A stretch of DNA of 64,000 nucleotides. It comes from Prevotella melaninogenica ATCC 25845 (GTDB lineage: Bacteria > Bacteroidota > Bacteroidia > Bacteroidales > Bacteroidaceae). Below, one piece after another: positions 49,212 to 57,846 of this stretch. Within the stretch, counting starts at the first letter, position 1. Each line of letters opens with the position of its first letter. The stretch covers positions 563,501-627,500 of the forward strand of contig NC_014370.1 of NCBI RefSeq assembly GCF_000144405.1, written 5' to 3'. A program made the translations under genes and the position numbers. The notes beneath the pieces were generated by a model. That model had not been told where the DNA came from, searched no databases, and worked only from the letters and a program-made list of their open reading frames with translations.

Positions 49212-50693
49212 TTAGAATTGTGTGTAGATAAAAGGTTGGATACTATGATGACTAAGATTAATAACTAACTGCATAACAACAGCAAAGATACATAGTTTAA
49301 CAAGCCATGAAGAATGGATAAACTTACTTTGCAGCCAGTTATAGTCAGTCTCTCGAATACTATGAAGTTCCAAACTTATCAGCACAACGGCAAGCCATAG
49401 TGGGTATTCCATTAGGAAGGTGTAGGCATCTGAGAGGCTGATAGTATGCAGGATATTGTCGATTAATGTTGTAGCAGTTGTCATATCCGCTGCACGGAAG
49501 AATATCCATGCAAGGGAAACATAGCTAAACGTAATAAACCAACTGATACCTTTTGTATATTTATTGTCTGGTATCTTATCCAATCCATTGTTTCGGCAAA
49601 ACTTATGAATGACCAGTCCGATACCATGAAGTACACCCCATACAATGAACATCCATGATGCACCATGCCACAGACCTGCCACTATCATTGCCAAGAAGCT
49701 ATTGAGATAGGTGCGAAGTTCGCCTTTTCTGTTTCCTCCCAATGGGATGTAAAGATAGTCACGGAACCATGTGGAGAGAGCTATATGCCAACGATGCCAG
49801 AACTCAGTGAGGTTCAGACTCTGATAAGGGAATCTGAAATTGTCTTTTAGCTCATATCCCATCAGGGCGGCAACACCAATAGCAAGGTCGCTGTAACCCG
49901 AGAAATCGAAATAGATTTGAACTGAAAAGCCCAATACACCCATCAAATTACCAAAGCCACTTTGGCTTGCTGGCGCATCAAAAACAATATTATTGTATTG
50001 TGCAATATAGTCGGCGATGAGGGCTTTCTTTATCAGTCCGCAGATGATCAGCCATAAACCTTTATAAACAAGGTTCTCGTTGACATTGTCTTTCGGTGTC
50101 TGAACCTGTGGGAGCAATACTTCAGCACGGGTGATGGGACCAGCGATAAGGAGTGGGAAAAAGGTAAGGTAGAAAGCGTAGTCAATCAGTTCTGCCGTCT
50201 TAGGATAGCGTCCTTTATAGATGTCAACGGTGTAACTGATAGCTTGAAAGGTGAAGAATGAGATACCGACAGGTAGCAACATCTTCTCTGGTGAGAAGTT
50301 GCTACGCAATAGTTCGTGGAATATCTCAAGTGTAAAGTTTGAGTATTTGTAGTAGAGTAGGGGTAACAACTCAGTTAGGATGACAATGGCAAGTCCAATT
50401 TTACGTACTTTTCCACGCTTTAAGCGCATCATAAAGCGAGTGAGATACCATGAACTAATCGTAACAATGGGCAATAGCCACATCAAAACTCCATTCGCTT
50501 TGAAAGCAAAGAAAAGACTAAAAGCTATGACGTATGCCTTTGTCCATGTTTGGCGATAGCGGTTTAATCCTATGTATATGGCAAAGAAAACAAGGAAAGA
50601 AACCATAAATGGAAATGTACACAGCGACCAGTTCTTGTCTTGTGAAGACAAGAAGTCAAAGAAGGCAGTCATCAGCTGTGTTATATTTGTCAT
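49212..50693 (-). CDS. MBOAT-family O-acyltransferase (AlgI-like)
   Basis: A polytopic inner-membrane protein that moves acetyl groups across the membrane for O-acetylation of an extracytoplasmic polymer. The AlgI/DltB signatures are clear: GISFFTFQAISYTVDIYKGR, QIYFDFSGYSDLAIGVAALMG, NLTEFWHRWHIALSTWFRDYLYIPLGG, and GLWHGASWMFIVWGVLHG with the catalytic histidine. At 493 residues it is standard. It lies 33 bases downstream of an SGNH-hydrolase gene, the usual partner that completes acetyl transfer in the periplasm. The target polymer (exopolysaccharide, LPS or peptidoglycan) cannot be told from here. Confidence 0.93.
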   Translation of the reverse strand: MTNITQLMTAFFDFLSSQDKNWSLCTFPFMVSFLVFFAIYIGLNRYRQTWTKAYVIAFSLFFAFKANGVLMWLLPIVTISSWYLTRFMMRLKRGKVRKIGLAIVILTELLPLLYYKYSNFTLEIFHELLRSNFSPEKMLLPVGISFFTFQAISYTVDIYKGRYPKTAELIDYAFYLTFFPLLIAGPITRAEVLLPQVQTPKDNVNENLVYKGLWLIICGLIKKALIADYIAQYNNIVFDAPASQSGFGNLMGVLGFSVQIYFDFSGYSDLAIGVAALMGYELKDNFRFPYQSLNLTEFWHRWHIALSTWFRDYLYIPLGGNRKGELRTYLNSFLAMIVAGLWHGASWMFIVWGVLHGIGLVIHKFCRNNGLDKIPDNKYTKGISWFITFSYVSLAWIFFRAADMTTATTLIDNILHTISLSDAYTFLMEYPLWLAVVLISLELHSIRETDYNWLQSKFIHSSWLVKLCIFAVVMQLVINLSHHSIQPFIYTQF

Positions 50694-50726
50694 CTATTAA
50701 TCGTTTATTTGCTGCTTGTTTCCTAT

Positions 50727-51479
50727 TTAATAGCCTTCAAAGGAAGGTTGCAAAAGCTTTGTATTTGTTGCCTTGTGATGGGCTTTTGGATTGTTGAGTT
50801 GTAGCGGATTAGCACACTCTTTACTCCTTATAAACTTAGCCGCGGTATCCATCCAGTAGGCAGCTGCTGCCCATGTAGGATGATAATGGTCGCTACCTCT
50901 TTTGAGTTTTAGGTTACGACTGTCAAAGAAATGTCCTTTTCCGACATTCTCCTTTATGACATCATTGATGCCAGTATCGCCATTCCAATTAGAAGGACTT
51001 ATCCATACGAAAGGAATATTACCTATTTTCTTTACTAATTGTTGTATATATTGCGTACGATTGGCAAGGTCGTTGATAAATAGCTCATTACTGCCAAGGC
51101 AGATGAGTATGTATGTTGGCTTATATTCAGCAATGAAGTGTTCTAAGGTTTGGGTGGTTCCCCAACGCTCTGTAGAAGAACTATACCAGATAACGGTATA
51201 TAGTTTGTGTCCGTTTTCGCCTGCATAATCACCCAACCTACGTGAAAGCCCTTCCACCATTGAGTCTCCAATGAAAAGGATTGTTTGGTTGCGATGTACC
51301 TTTTTAGCGGTATGCTTTGTTTGTTTTGTTTTCTCAATAAGCGGTCGGCTTAGGTTGACAAGCGTTATCTTGCGGATAGTATAGCTGCCCATTGTTATCT
51401 CAGTTGGGATAACAGCATAGACAATGATGGCTGCCATGACAGCAGCCATCAAGAGTAGTGTCTTTATCTGGGCGTGCAT
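50727..51479 (-). CDS. SGNH/GDSL-type hydrolase paired with the MBOAT protein
   Basis: An N-terminal membrane anchor or signal (~6-24; TLLLMAAVMAAIIVYAVI) is followed by an SGNH domain. Block I is FIGDSMVEGL with the catalytic Ser (~71), the Asn block is ICLGSNELF (~125-133), and the final DHYHP supplies the catalytic Asp/His. WYSSSTERWG matches DUF459/acyltransferase-partner proteins such as AlgX/AlgJ-type enzymes. Together with the MBOAT gene it forms a two-protein acetylation module. Whether it acts as transferase or esterase is not decidable from sequence. It lies ten bases downstream of xth. Confidence 0.88.
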   Translation of the reverse strand: MHAQIKTLLLMAAVMAAIIVYAVIPTEITMGSYTIRKITLVNLSRPLIEKTKQTKHTAKKVHRNQTILFIGDSMVEGLSRRLGDYAGENGHKLYTVIWYSSSTERWGTTQTLEHFIAEYKPTYILICLGSNELFINDLANRTQYIQQLVKKIGNIPFVWISPSNWNGDTGINDVIKENVGKGHFFDSRNLKLKRGSDHYHPTWAAAAYWMDTAAKFIRSKECANPLQLNNPKAHHKATNTKLLQPSFEGY

Positions 51480-51488
51480 ACGATTGTC

Positions 51489-52238
51489 TTATTTCAAGAT
51501 AATTTCCACAGGACAGTGGTCGCTTCCCATAATCTCTGTATGAATCTTAGCATCTTCGAGGCGGTCTTTGAGACGTTCTGAGATTAGGAAATAGTCGATA
51601 CGCCACCCCGTATTCTTCTCTCTTGCACGGAAACGATATGACCACCAAGAATAAGTAACCTGCTCTGGATAAAGGGTACGGAAGGTGTCGATGAAGCCAT
51701 TACTTAGTAATTGGGTCATCTTCTCACGCTCTTCATCAGTAAAACCAGCATTCTTGTGGTTTGTCTTTGGGTTCTTAAGGTCTATCTCCTGATGAGCAAC
51801 ATTCATGTCACCACATACGATAACAGGCTTTTTCTCATCGAGTTTGTGGAGATAGGCTTGGAAGTCATCTTCCCACTTCATACGATACTCCAATCGACGA
51901 AGCCCATCCTGTGAGTTCGGTGTATAAACAGTTACGAGGTAGAAGTCTTCCATCTCGAGTGTAATTACACGTCCCTCATGGTCGTGCTCATCAATATCAA
52001 TACCATAAGTCACACTCAATGGCTTATGCTTTGTGTATATTGCCGTACCAGAATAGCCCTTCTTGTCTGCGTAATTCCAATAAGATTCATAACCAGGAAA
52101 ACTGAGATCGAGCTGTCCTGCTTGCATCTTTGTCTCTTGTAGGCAGAAGAAATCAGCATCCAAGTCCTTGAATTGCTGCTCAAATTCCTTTCCTACACAG
52201 GCGCGAAGCCCGTTTACATTCCATGAAATAAACTTCAT
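51489..52238 (-). CDS. xth: Exodeoxyribonuclease III
   Basis: An AP endonuclease/3'-5' exonuclease of base-excision repair. Motifs are SWNVNGLRACVGKEF (~4-18), FFCLQETKMQ (~31-40, catalytic Glu), VTVYTPNSQDGLRRLEYR (~106-123), VCGDMNVAHQEIDL (~140-153), and the C-terminal GWRIDYFLIS...GSDHCPVEI with catalytic Asp-His. At 249 residues it is a complete enzyme. It lies ten bases upstream of the SGNH gene, which may simply share its transcript. Confidence 0.96.
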   Translation of the reverse strand: MKFISWNVNGLRACVGKEFEQQFKDLDADFFCLQETKMQAGQLDLSFPGYESYWNYADKKGYSGTAIYTKHKPLSVTYGIDIDEHDHEGRVITLEMEDFYLVTVYTPNSQDGLRRLEYRMKWEDDFQAYLHKLDEKKPVIVCGDMNVAHQEIDLKNPKTNHKNAGFTDEEREKMTQLLSNGFIDTFRTLYPEQVTYSWWSYRFRAREKNTGWRIDYFLISERLKDRLEDAKIHTEIMGSDHCPVEIILK

Positions 52239-52294
52239 TGTATTTCTTTCTTTTCTATTGTTCTTAATTAAACATTAATGAATTTGTTGTTGTC

Positions 52295-52912
52295 TTATAT
52301 TTTTCTCCCTATAAGAGAAAAGCTGACAGGTGTGTCAAAGTCGTCCTGTTTAGTAGCAGTTGCGTGTGCCTTGTCTATTCTCACTAAGCTGTTTATAGTG
52401 AATTGTATTGCCATCTCTGATCTACTCATCGTGTAGCTACTATTAAACAGATTATTCTTAAAGGTGACAACGCCTGTTAACTCGTAGGTTTCACTGCCTG
52501 TTGTTACATCAAACTTGAAGTTATGTGATAAGTTGAAAAGCACGTAGTCCTCTTGTGGTAGGAGTGTTGTAATATAGAATTTTAGGGGTGCTTCCTTCGC
52601 ATTCAGCAGGGTTGTGTACAATGGAGATGCCGTATTCTTTGATACACCATTTACTAACAAATTATAAGGAAAGTCGTTAACTATAATAGTAGAGTTCTTG
52701 TTTGCTGTCCAAGTGATTATTGTCAAGACTGAGTTGGGTGTGTTATTATCAGTTCTCAAAGTGCCGTTATAGGTACCGACCATGTTGTTGAGCGCTTGTT
52801 CCGCAGTCTTTTCTGCGTCAGGAATATTGTTGTCTTTTGAGCAGCTTGCCGCAAACAATGTTATTACAAGTGCACAAATGGCTATCGTTGTGGCTTTTAT
52901 AGTCTTTCTCAT
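52295..52912 (-). CDS. Lipoprotein, DUF4840-like
   Basis: The signal peptide has the lipobox AASC (Cys ~24). The remaining ~180 residues are mostly beta-type: MVGTYNGTLRTDNN (~44-57), FYITTLLPQEDYVLFNLSHNF and YELTGVVTFKNNLFNSSYTMSRSEMAIQFTI (a longer region, key part GVVTFKNN). The pattern resembles DUF4840 lipoproteins of Bacteroidales; family confidence is moderate. There is no catalytic motif. It is between folE and xth with ~33-56-base gaps. Confidence 0.75.
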   Translation of the reverse strand: MRKTIKATTIAICALVITLFAASCSKDNNIPDAEKTAEQALNNMVGTYNGTLRTDNNTPNSVLTIITWTANKNSTIIVNDFPYNLLVNGVSKNTASPLYTTLLNAKEAPLKFYITTLLPQEDYVLFNLSHNFKFDVTTGSETYELTGVVTFKNNLFNSSYTMSRSEMAIQFTINSLVRIDKAHATATKQDDFDTPVSFSLIGRKI

Positions 52913-52945
52913 AACTTTGGGTTTTAAGTTTATTGTTGGTTTCTT

Positions 52946-53539
52946 CTATATTCTCTTGGTCTCTCCGCGTAGCAAGTCCATGAACTCATTGCGGGTCTTA
53001 CTTGATTCAAATACACCGCTATAAGCACTTGTTGTTGTAATAGAGTTCTGCTTTTCCACACCACGCATTTGCATACACATGTGCTTTGCTTCGATGACAA
53101 CCATTACTCCTTGTGGCTTCAGTGTGTCATTGATGCACTGCATTACCTGCTCTGTCAAGCGTTCTTGTACCTGCAGACGATGTGAGAAGATATCCACAAC
53201 ACGTGCAATCTTGCTCAATCCTGTTATATATCCGTTTGGTATATATGCAACATGAGCCTTACCATAGAACGGAAGAATGTGGTGTTCACACATGGAGAAG
53301 AAGTCAATATCTTTCACAATCACCATCTGGTTGTACTTCTCTTCAAACAAAGCATCTGTCAATACCTTATGTGGGTCTTGTGTATAACCACGTGTAAGTA
53401 CCTGCATAGCCTTTGCAACACGCATAGGTGTTTTCTGCAAACCTTCTCTTTCAGGGTCTTCTCCTAAGAGTGTAAGCACCTGTTTGTAGTGTGATGCAAG
53501 TTCATCTAATCCTTCACGGAATGGTATTTCTGGCGTCAT
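52946..53539 (-). CDS. folE: GTP cyclohydrolase I
   Basis: FolE converts GTP to dihydroneopterin triphosphate, the first step of folate synthesis. The family motifs are [21 protein letters not shown] (two parts, ~108-128; Cys and His bind zinc), [25 protein letters not shown] (~131-155, key part SKIARVV) and [17 protein letters not shown] with the third zinc cysteine. Length 197 is normal. Its neighbours (a SPOR protein, a lipoprotein) are not folate genes. Confidence 0.96.
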   Translation of the reverse strand: MTPEIPFREGLDELASHYKQVLTLLGEDPEREGLQKTPMRVAKAMQVLTRGYTQDPHKVLTDALFEEKYNQMVIVKDIDFFSMCEHHILPFYGKAHVAYIPNGYITGLSKIARVVDIFSHRLQVQERLTEQVMQCINDTLKPQGVMVVIEAKHMCMQMRGVEKQNSITTTSAYSGVFESSKTRNEFMDLLRGETKRI

Positions 53540-53606
53540 ATTATTTTGATTTCTGATTAATTGTATTTGTTAGGGTTCTCTTTATGATAATAAGGTGGAA
53601 TAATCC

Positions 53607-54272
53607 TTAGAAATCTACAGGTTCAGTTGTCTTAATTGTTACCATCATGCGGATGACGTTAGCATGTGAATAGCCTTCCTTTCGGAGTGTTCGCATAATC
53701 TTCTTTGCAGCATTGTAGTCGGTAAAGTTGCCAACAAGACACATCCAACGTGGTGGGTAAAAATGTACATAAACAGGTTGATCAGGGAAGAGTTGCTTCG
53801 CTTTTTGACCCGCCTTGTCTGCTTGTTGGTGAGCAATACGAGTATTACCACCGCTATAAACTTGTACACGGAAGCCTCTTACTTTCTGTGTACCTTTCTT
53901 GATACGTTTGGTCACAATCCGCGTGTCTTCAACCTCATCCCATGAAGGGATGTGCGGTCTTCTGACTAAACGTTTTACAATCTTTGTTCTGACAGGTTGT
54001 AAGGTGCTGTTGTCTGGGCGTGCTATTTCAGGCTTATGCTCGTTTAACTTTGGAACAGTTAGCTGTCTCGTGTCTGGCGTCTTGATAGCTGGACGTGCGC
54101 TCTCGTTTTGACTCTCTACTTTCTGTCGGTCTTTATTATTTTTCTTTGAAGCTTTCTTGCCATTCACCAATGCGTCAATCTCGGCACTCTGCGATACCGT
54201 CACCGACCCTTGGGCATTAACAGCCACAATAGCAGTCAGCATAAAAACTATGATTGTAAGGAGTCTTTTCAT
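53607..54272 (-). CDS. SPOR-domain envelope protein
   Basis: A signal peptide (to ~20, VNAQ) is followed by a basic, low-complexity region (~30-115; NGKKASKKNNKDRQ; KRLVRRPHIPSWDEVEDT). A SPOR domain (~132-212) follows: GFRVQVYSGGNTRIAHQQADKAGQKAKQLF, then PPRWMCLVGNFTDYNAAKKIMRTLRKEGYSHANVI (key part CLVGNFTDY). SPOR domains bind denuded peptidoglycan glycan strands at division sites. A role near the cell wall is therefore likely. It follows tpiA by 98 bases with a hairpin between them. Confidence 0.9.
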   Translation of the reverse strand: MKRLLTIIVFMLTAIVAVNAQGSVTVSQSAEIDALVNGKKASKKNNKDRQKVESQNESARPAIKTPDTRQLTVPKLNEHKPEIARPDNSTLQPVRTKIVKRLVRRPHIPSWDEVEDTRIVTKRIKKGTQKVRGFRVQVYSGGNTRIAHQQADKAGQKAKQLFPDQPVYVHFYPPRWMCLVGNFTDYNAAKKIMRTLRKEGYSHANVIRMMVTIKTTEPVDF

Positions 54273-54297
54273 TCTTTAGTGTATAAAAATTGAAATA

Positions 54298-54357
54298 GAG
54301 GTTGTATCAAAAATGCCAATGGTTGTTGACCAAGTAGCAATTTGATACAGCCTCTTA
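54298..54357 (-). terminator. Terminator downstream of tpiA
   Basis: On the minus strand AGAGGCTGTATCAAA pairs with TTTGATACAACCTCT, followed by an AT-rich tail with TTTTT. It resembles the hairpin at 8590-8648. Confidence 0.75.
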
Positions 54358-54370
54358 GATTTTCTTTGAA

Positions 54371-55132
54371 TTACTTCTTCCAAGCGTCGATGATAGCCTT
54401 GAAGTCAGCAGCCTTCAATGAAGCACCACCAATCAAGCCACCGTCGATGTCAGACTTGCTGAACAACTCTGCAGCGTTGCTTGCGTTACAGCTACCACCA
54501 TAAAGGATAGTTGTGTCCTCTGCAGCCTCTTTGCCATACTTCTCTGCAACGATAGAGCGGATGTAAGCCAACATCTCCTGAGCCTGATCAGATGTAGCTG
54601 TCTTACCAGTACCGATAGCCCAGATTGGCTCGTAAGCCAAAACGATGTTCTTCCACTCCTCAGCAGAAAGGTGGAATACAGAACCCTCGAGCTCAGCCTT
54701 TACTACCTCGTTCTGCTTCTCAGCCTCACGCTCCTCAAGAGTCTCACCGCAGCAGAAGATAACCTTCAAACCGTTAGCCAATGCCAACTGTACCTTCTCC
54801 TTCAAAATCTCTGCTGTCTCACCGTAGTACTGGCGACGCTCAGAGTGACCGAGGATAACGTACTGTGCACCAGTGCTCTTTACCATAGCGGCAGAAACCT
54901 CACCAGTGTAAGCACCCTTCTCCTTGTCAGCGCAGTTCTCTGCACCGAGAGCAACACCCTCTGCATCCAATACCTGTGCAACACTTGCAAGGTGAATGAA
55001 TGGAGTACAGATAACAACATCACAGTTTGGCTTCTCTGCCTTCAATGAGTCGTTGATTTCCTTTGCCAAAGCAACACCTTCCTGCAGGGTCTCGTTCATC
55101 TTCCAGTTACCTGCTACAATTTTCTTTCTCAT
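54371..55132 (-). CDS. tpiA: Triosephosphate isomerase
   Basis: TpiA interconverts dihydroxyacetone phosphate and glyceraldehyde-3-phosphate. From the ATG at 55132 it gives 253 residues with all motifs: [13 protein letters not shown] (catalytic Lys/Asn), [15 protein letters not shown] (His ~100), [17 protein letters not shown] (catalytic Glu ~172, then loop 6), [13 protein letters not shown], and [13 protein letters not shown]. The reading frame has no stop between this gene and the upstream membrane-protein gene, so the ATG could be either an independent start or an internal methionine of a fusion. The A-rich sequence before it could serve as a weak Bacteroidetes-type initiation site. Confidence 0.93.
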   Translation of the reverse strand: MRKKIVAGNWKMNETLQEGVALAKEINDSLKAEKPNCDVVICTPFIHLASVAQVLDAEGVALGAENCADKEKGAYTGEVSAAMVKSTGAQYVILGHSERRQYYGETAEILKEKVQLALANGLKVIFCCGETLEEREAEKQNEVVKAELEGSVFHLSAEEWKNIVLAYEPIWAIGTGKTATSDQAQEMLAYIRSIVAEKYGKEAAEDTTILYGGSCNASNAAELFSKSDIDGGLIGGASLKAADFKAIIDAWKK

Positions 55133-56491
55133 TTGTCTTTTACGTTTTAAAAGTTGATATAATTTATTTGATTGTTCTTTTTGTATTAACCATTGCTCCT
55201 TTTGTCTCAACCATTCCTCACGTTTTCTTACCCATCGTGTCCATGACCAAATGCGATCGGCTACGATAAGGAGTGTTAGTGGGAAGATATAACAAATAAG
55301 AATCAATACAATTTTTGTCCATGTCTCATTCTCTGGTTCACGTCCTACCTCTATAAGCGACAATGGTGCGTTCAGTTCTGCTTGTTTCGGCAGGTCGTTA
55401 TGGCTCCACTTATTAATGATAGTACCTTTATAAAGCAGTACCAAGCCTGGGTTACTTCGAATAATGGTCTTTAGGGTTGTGCCATCCATTGTATAGAATG
55501 GATATTCGGCTCCGGTAATATCTCGCCAGTGTTTTACAGCTTTATCTGTACTTGCGGTCAATCCATAGAAGCCATAACCATTCTCCTTAGCATATTCATA
55601 GATTGCATCAATCTCACCAAAGTTGCTGTCGTCAGCACGCTCCAATACAGGGGCAATGAGTAGGAAAGTATATCCATCCTTGGTTAGAATACTATCGGTA
55701 AGGTCCTCTCCCGTCTTTTCGTCTGTAATTGAAAAGTCGTGAATAGGCGGTTCGTAACCCTTTTCAAGTATCTCTTGGTGTGTATCTTTGAATACCCATG
55801 TAGAATCATTGTAAGGGTAATCATTCTCTGTGAATTCTTTTGTTACGCCATTCTTCTCACAAATGAAGGTCGTCTTATAAGTCGTTAGCTTAGCCCCTTT
55901 GGGTATTTCCATTCCCTTTTTGATATTCTGTCCGATGTAATAAGGACGGAAATCAAAGATAGGCAGATGATAAAGACTCAGTGTGGAGGCTGTGACAATA
56001 AAGACAATCGTGAAATAAAAAGCTATCCACTGATTTGTTTTTGATACAAAGCGAACTTGATAAAGTGGCCAGCAGGCAAGGATGATGGCTGCTGTCAAGA
56101 GGATTATATTCTTGATGAAAGTCTGCGTATTCGTGAGGTGAATGGCATCACCAAAGCAACCACAATCCTGTATCGGATTGCTTACAGTAAGCCAAAGGGT
56201 CACAAGCGTCATCACTACCATCATGATAAGAGATAGCTTGCTGGCGAGTCGACGACGAATAGCAAGTAAGAGCATCACACCCAAGGTGAACTCTATTGCT
56301 GATAGTCCGACAGATAAAATCAATTGTGCCCAATCTGGAATATATGCCGACAACTGCACCGCCTCTAAGTATTCTGCAATCTTATATTGCGAACCTAAAG
56401 GGTCAATCGCTTTGACAAAACCCGAAAAGATGAATGTCAAAGCAAGTAGGGTACGGCTGAGGTTTACCAGTATAGACTTTATTTTATTCAT
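54371..56491 (-). CDS. MauE/DoxX-type membrane protein (BT_3928-like) in continuous frame with TpiA
   Basis: The whole open frame is ~706 residues from the ATG at 56491. Its first ~450 form a MauE/DoxX-like protein: four membrane helices (~5-165; [20 protein letters not shown] and [11 protein letters not shown] with a redox-type Cys-x-Cys), then a large thioredoxin-like periplasmic region (~190-385; [33 protein letters not shown]). A last membrane helix (~395-415) leads into a cytoplasmic, highly charged helical segment ([18 protein letters not shown]). That segment runs straight into [13 protein letters not shown] of TpiA. In related genomes the two are, as I recall, neighbouring separate genes. 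A membrane-tethered TPI is therefore possible but unproven; a sequencing or assembly error is another explanation. Confidence 0.75.
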   Translation of the reverse strand: MNKIKSILVNLSRTLLALTFIFSGFVKAIDPLGSQYKIAEYLEAVQLSAYIPDWAQLILSVGLSAIEFTLGVMLLLAIRRRLASKLSLIMMVVMTLVTLWLTVSNPIQDCGCFGDAIHLTNTQTFIKNIILLTAAIILACWPLYQVRFVSKTNQWIAFYFTIVFIVTASTLSLYHLPIFDFRPYYIGQNIKKGMEIPKGAKLTTYKTTFICEKNGVTKEFTENDYPYNDSTWVFKDTHQEILEKGYEPPIHDFSITDEKTGEDLTDSILTKDGYTFLLIAPVLERADDSNFGEIDAIYEYAKENGYGFYGLTASTDKAVKHWRDITGAEYPFYTMDGTTLKTIIRSNPGLVLLYKGTIINKWSHNDLPKQAELNAPLSLIEVGREPENETWTKIVLILICYIFPLTLLIVADRIWSWTRWVRKREEWLRQKEQWLIQKEQSNKLYQLLKRKRQMRKKIVAGNWKMNETLQEGVALAKEINDSLKAEKPNCDVVICTPFIHLASVAQVLDAEGVALGAENCADKEKGAYTGEVSAAMVKSTGAQYVILGHSERRQYYGETAEILKEKVQLALANGLKVIFCCGETLEEREAEKQNEVVKAELEGSVFHLSAEEWKNIVLAYEPIWAIGTGKTATSDQAQEMLAYIRSIVAEKYGKEAAEDTTILYGGSCNASNAAELFSKSDIDGGLIGGASLKAADFKAIIDAWKK

Positions 56492-57032
56492 GTAGTTTGA
56501 TTGCTCCAAAAACAGCGTAGTTCATTATATCCATATAATTGGCATCGATACCCTCGCTGACGAGTGTGGCACCACCAAGGTCTTCAATCTCCTTGATACG
56601 TTCAATCTTTGTTAAGATAAGGTCGGTATAGCTGCTGACACGCATGTCGCGCCAAGCCTCGCCATAGTCGTGATTCTTCTTTATCATCAACTCGTATGAC
56701 TCCTTTGCGTAGCTATCGTATAGTGCTAATGCCTCATCAGGTGTCATGTCAACGCTGTCGACAAAGCCTTTTTCCAGCTGGATAAGTCCTACGATACTGT
56801 AGTTTATCAGCGCAATGAATTCTGGACGAATACCTTCACCCACCAAACTTTCACCCGTAATCTCCAAAGAACGGATGCGTTTCGCCTTAATAAAAAGCTG
56901 ATCAGTAAGGGAAGAAGGGCGCAAAATACGCCATGAAGCACCATAGTCATGGAGCTTCTTTCCAAATAGACTTCTGCACTCTGCGAGTACGTCTTGAAAT
57001 TCCTGCTGTGTCTTTGTCAGTTGACTTGCCAT
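56484..57032 (-). CDS. DUF1599 protein (nucleotide-modification-associated domain)
   Basis: About 182 residues holding two tandem copies of the same ~80-residue unit. The first contains [33 protein letters not shown] (key part HDYGASWR) and the second [33 protein letters not shown] (key part HDYGEAWR). Each is followed by [22 protein letters not shown] helices. This is the DUF1599 family, sometimes predicted to act on modified nucleotides; no function is demonstrated to my knowledge. The start is the ATG at 57032, close behind a promoter element, and not the TTG at 57056. Its end overlaps the membrane-protein/TpiA frame by eight bases. Confidence 0.88.
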   Translation of the reverse strand: MASQLTKTQQEFQDVLAECRSLFGKKLHDYGASWRILRPSSLTDQLFIKAKRIRSLEITGESLVGEGIRPEFIALINYSIVGLIQLEKGFVDSVDMTPDEALALYDSYAKESYELMIKKNHDYGEAWRDMRVSSYTDLILTKIERIKEIEDLGGATLVSEGIDANYMDIMNYAVFGAIKLHE

Positions 57033-57053
57033 AGTCTTATATTGATTTGACTG

Positions 57054-57061
57054 CAAAAATA
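57054..57061 (-). promoter_or_regulatory. -7 promoter element of the DUF1599-tpiA operon
   Basis: TATTTTTG on the minus strand, 21 bases before the DUF1599 ATG. Confidence 0.55.
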
Positions 57062-57481
57062 CGTAATTTCGCTGTAATAAACGAATGAATTAACAACTAT
57101 TCCTGTCTTTAAGGTTGGTTCGTAAATCATTGTGAGCGATTGCAGCAAGGACTTGAATATCCTTTGTCAATCTTTGTGTTGAAGATAGATCCGTGTCTTT
57201 CGGTCGGATTACGAGGCTTTCTGAGAGTCTTAACCCTAAGTCTTTTTGAGAGAAATCGTATGCCTTAAGGTCCTTCTGTTAAATTATTGGTTGTGAATTG
57301 AATAAAGGGTTATACACTTGTATGGTATTACTTTCTTATATCTGTTACTTTCACAAAGGAGGATAAACTGCAGGGTAAAATACAAATTGATACCCTATCT
57401 ATTCGTCTTCCGCAAACAACTTATTTCCTTGTTGTTTGATGTTTGTAAAATATATTTACGCAGTTCGAAGCCAATGCATGC

Positions 57482-57582
57482 TCTTTTGGCTTCTTAAAAA
57501 CGGCTAATTGGCTTGTAAAAGGTGCCCTTTTGAGGTCTAACTAACGCCCTTTTGGAGTCCAATTAAGCACCTTTTCTTGCGC
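57482..57582. repeat. 22-bp-period CCTTTT-type array, second copy
   Basis: Units start at 57482, 57504, 57526, 57548 and 57570. The first two carry TTGGCTT near the 5' end and AAAA toward the 3' end; the next three begin CCTTTT. The segment 57506-57578 is the same length as 30834-30906 and nearly identical to it (seven differences counted). Confidence 0.8.
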
Positions 57583-57776
57583 TACTTTATAACTGATTGA
57601 TTCTCTGTTGGTTGCAAACTTGCTTTTTGTCAGCGTTTTTGTACTTATTTATAAATGTTTTATACGGAATTATGTAATGATATTTCAGAATCTTGTCTGT
57701 GGCTTTGACGTGTCTAAGAAAGTCTTTCTATCTTCGTAATACTTTGCCTAAAACCATACAAAAGATTATAAAATGA

Positions 57777-57813
57777 AAGAGCGGGAATGCCTGTTAGGGA
57801 CATTCCCACTCTT
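57777..57813 (-). terminator. Terminator of the fimbrillin-LRR gene
   Basis: AAGAGTGGGAATG and CATTCCCGCTCTT (minus strand) pair with one mismatch around an 11-base loop; TTTCATTTT follows. Confidence 0.85.
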
Positions 57814-57846
57814 AGATGAGTACGCATAGAAATAAAGGCTATTTCT

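Larger units (their letters stand above)
57033..57846. other. Long intergenic region between DUF1599 and the fimbrillin-LRR gene
   Basis: No credible gene in 814 bases. It holds the DUF1599 promoter element (57054-57061), a 22-bp-period array (57482-57582) and the terminator of the minus-strand LRR gene (57777-57813). Nothing is recognised in 57070-57450. Confidence 0.6.
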
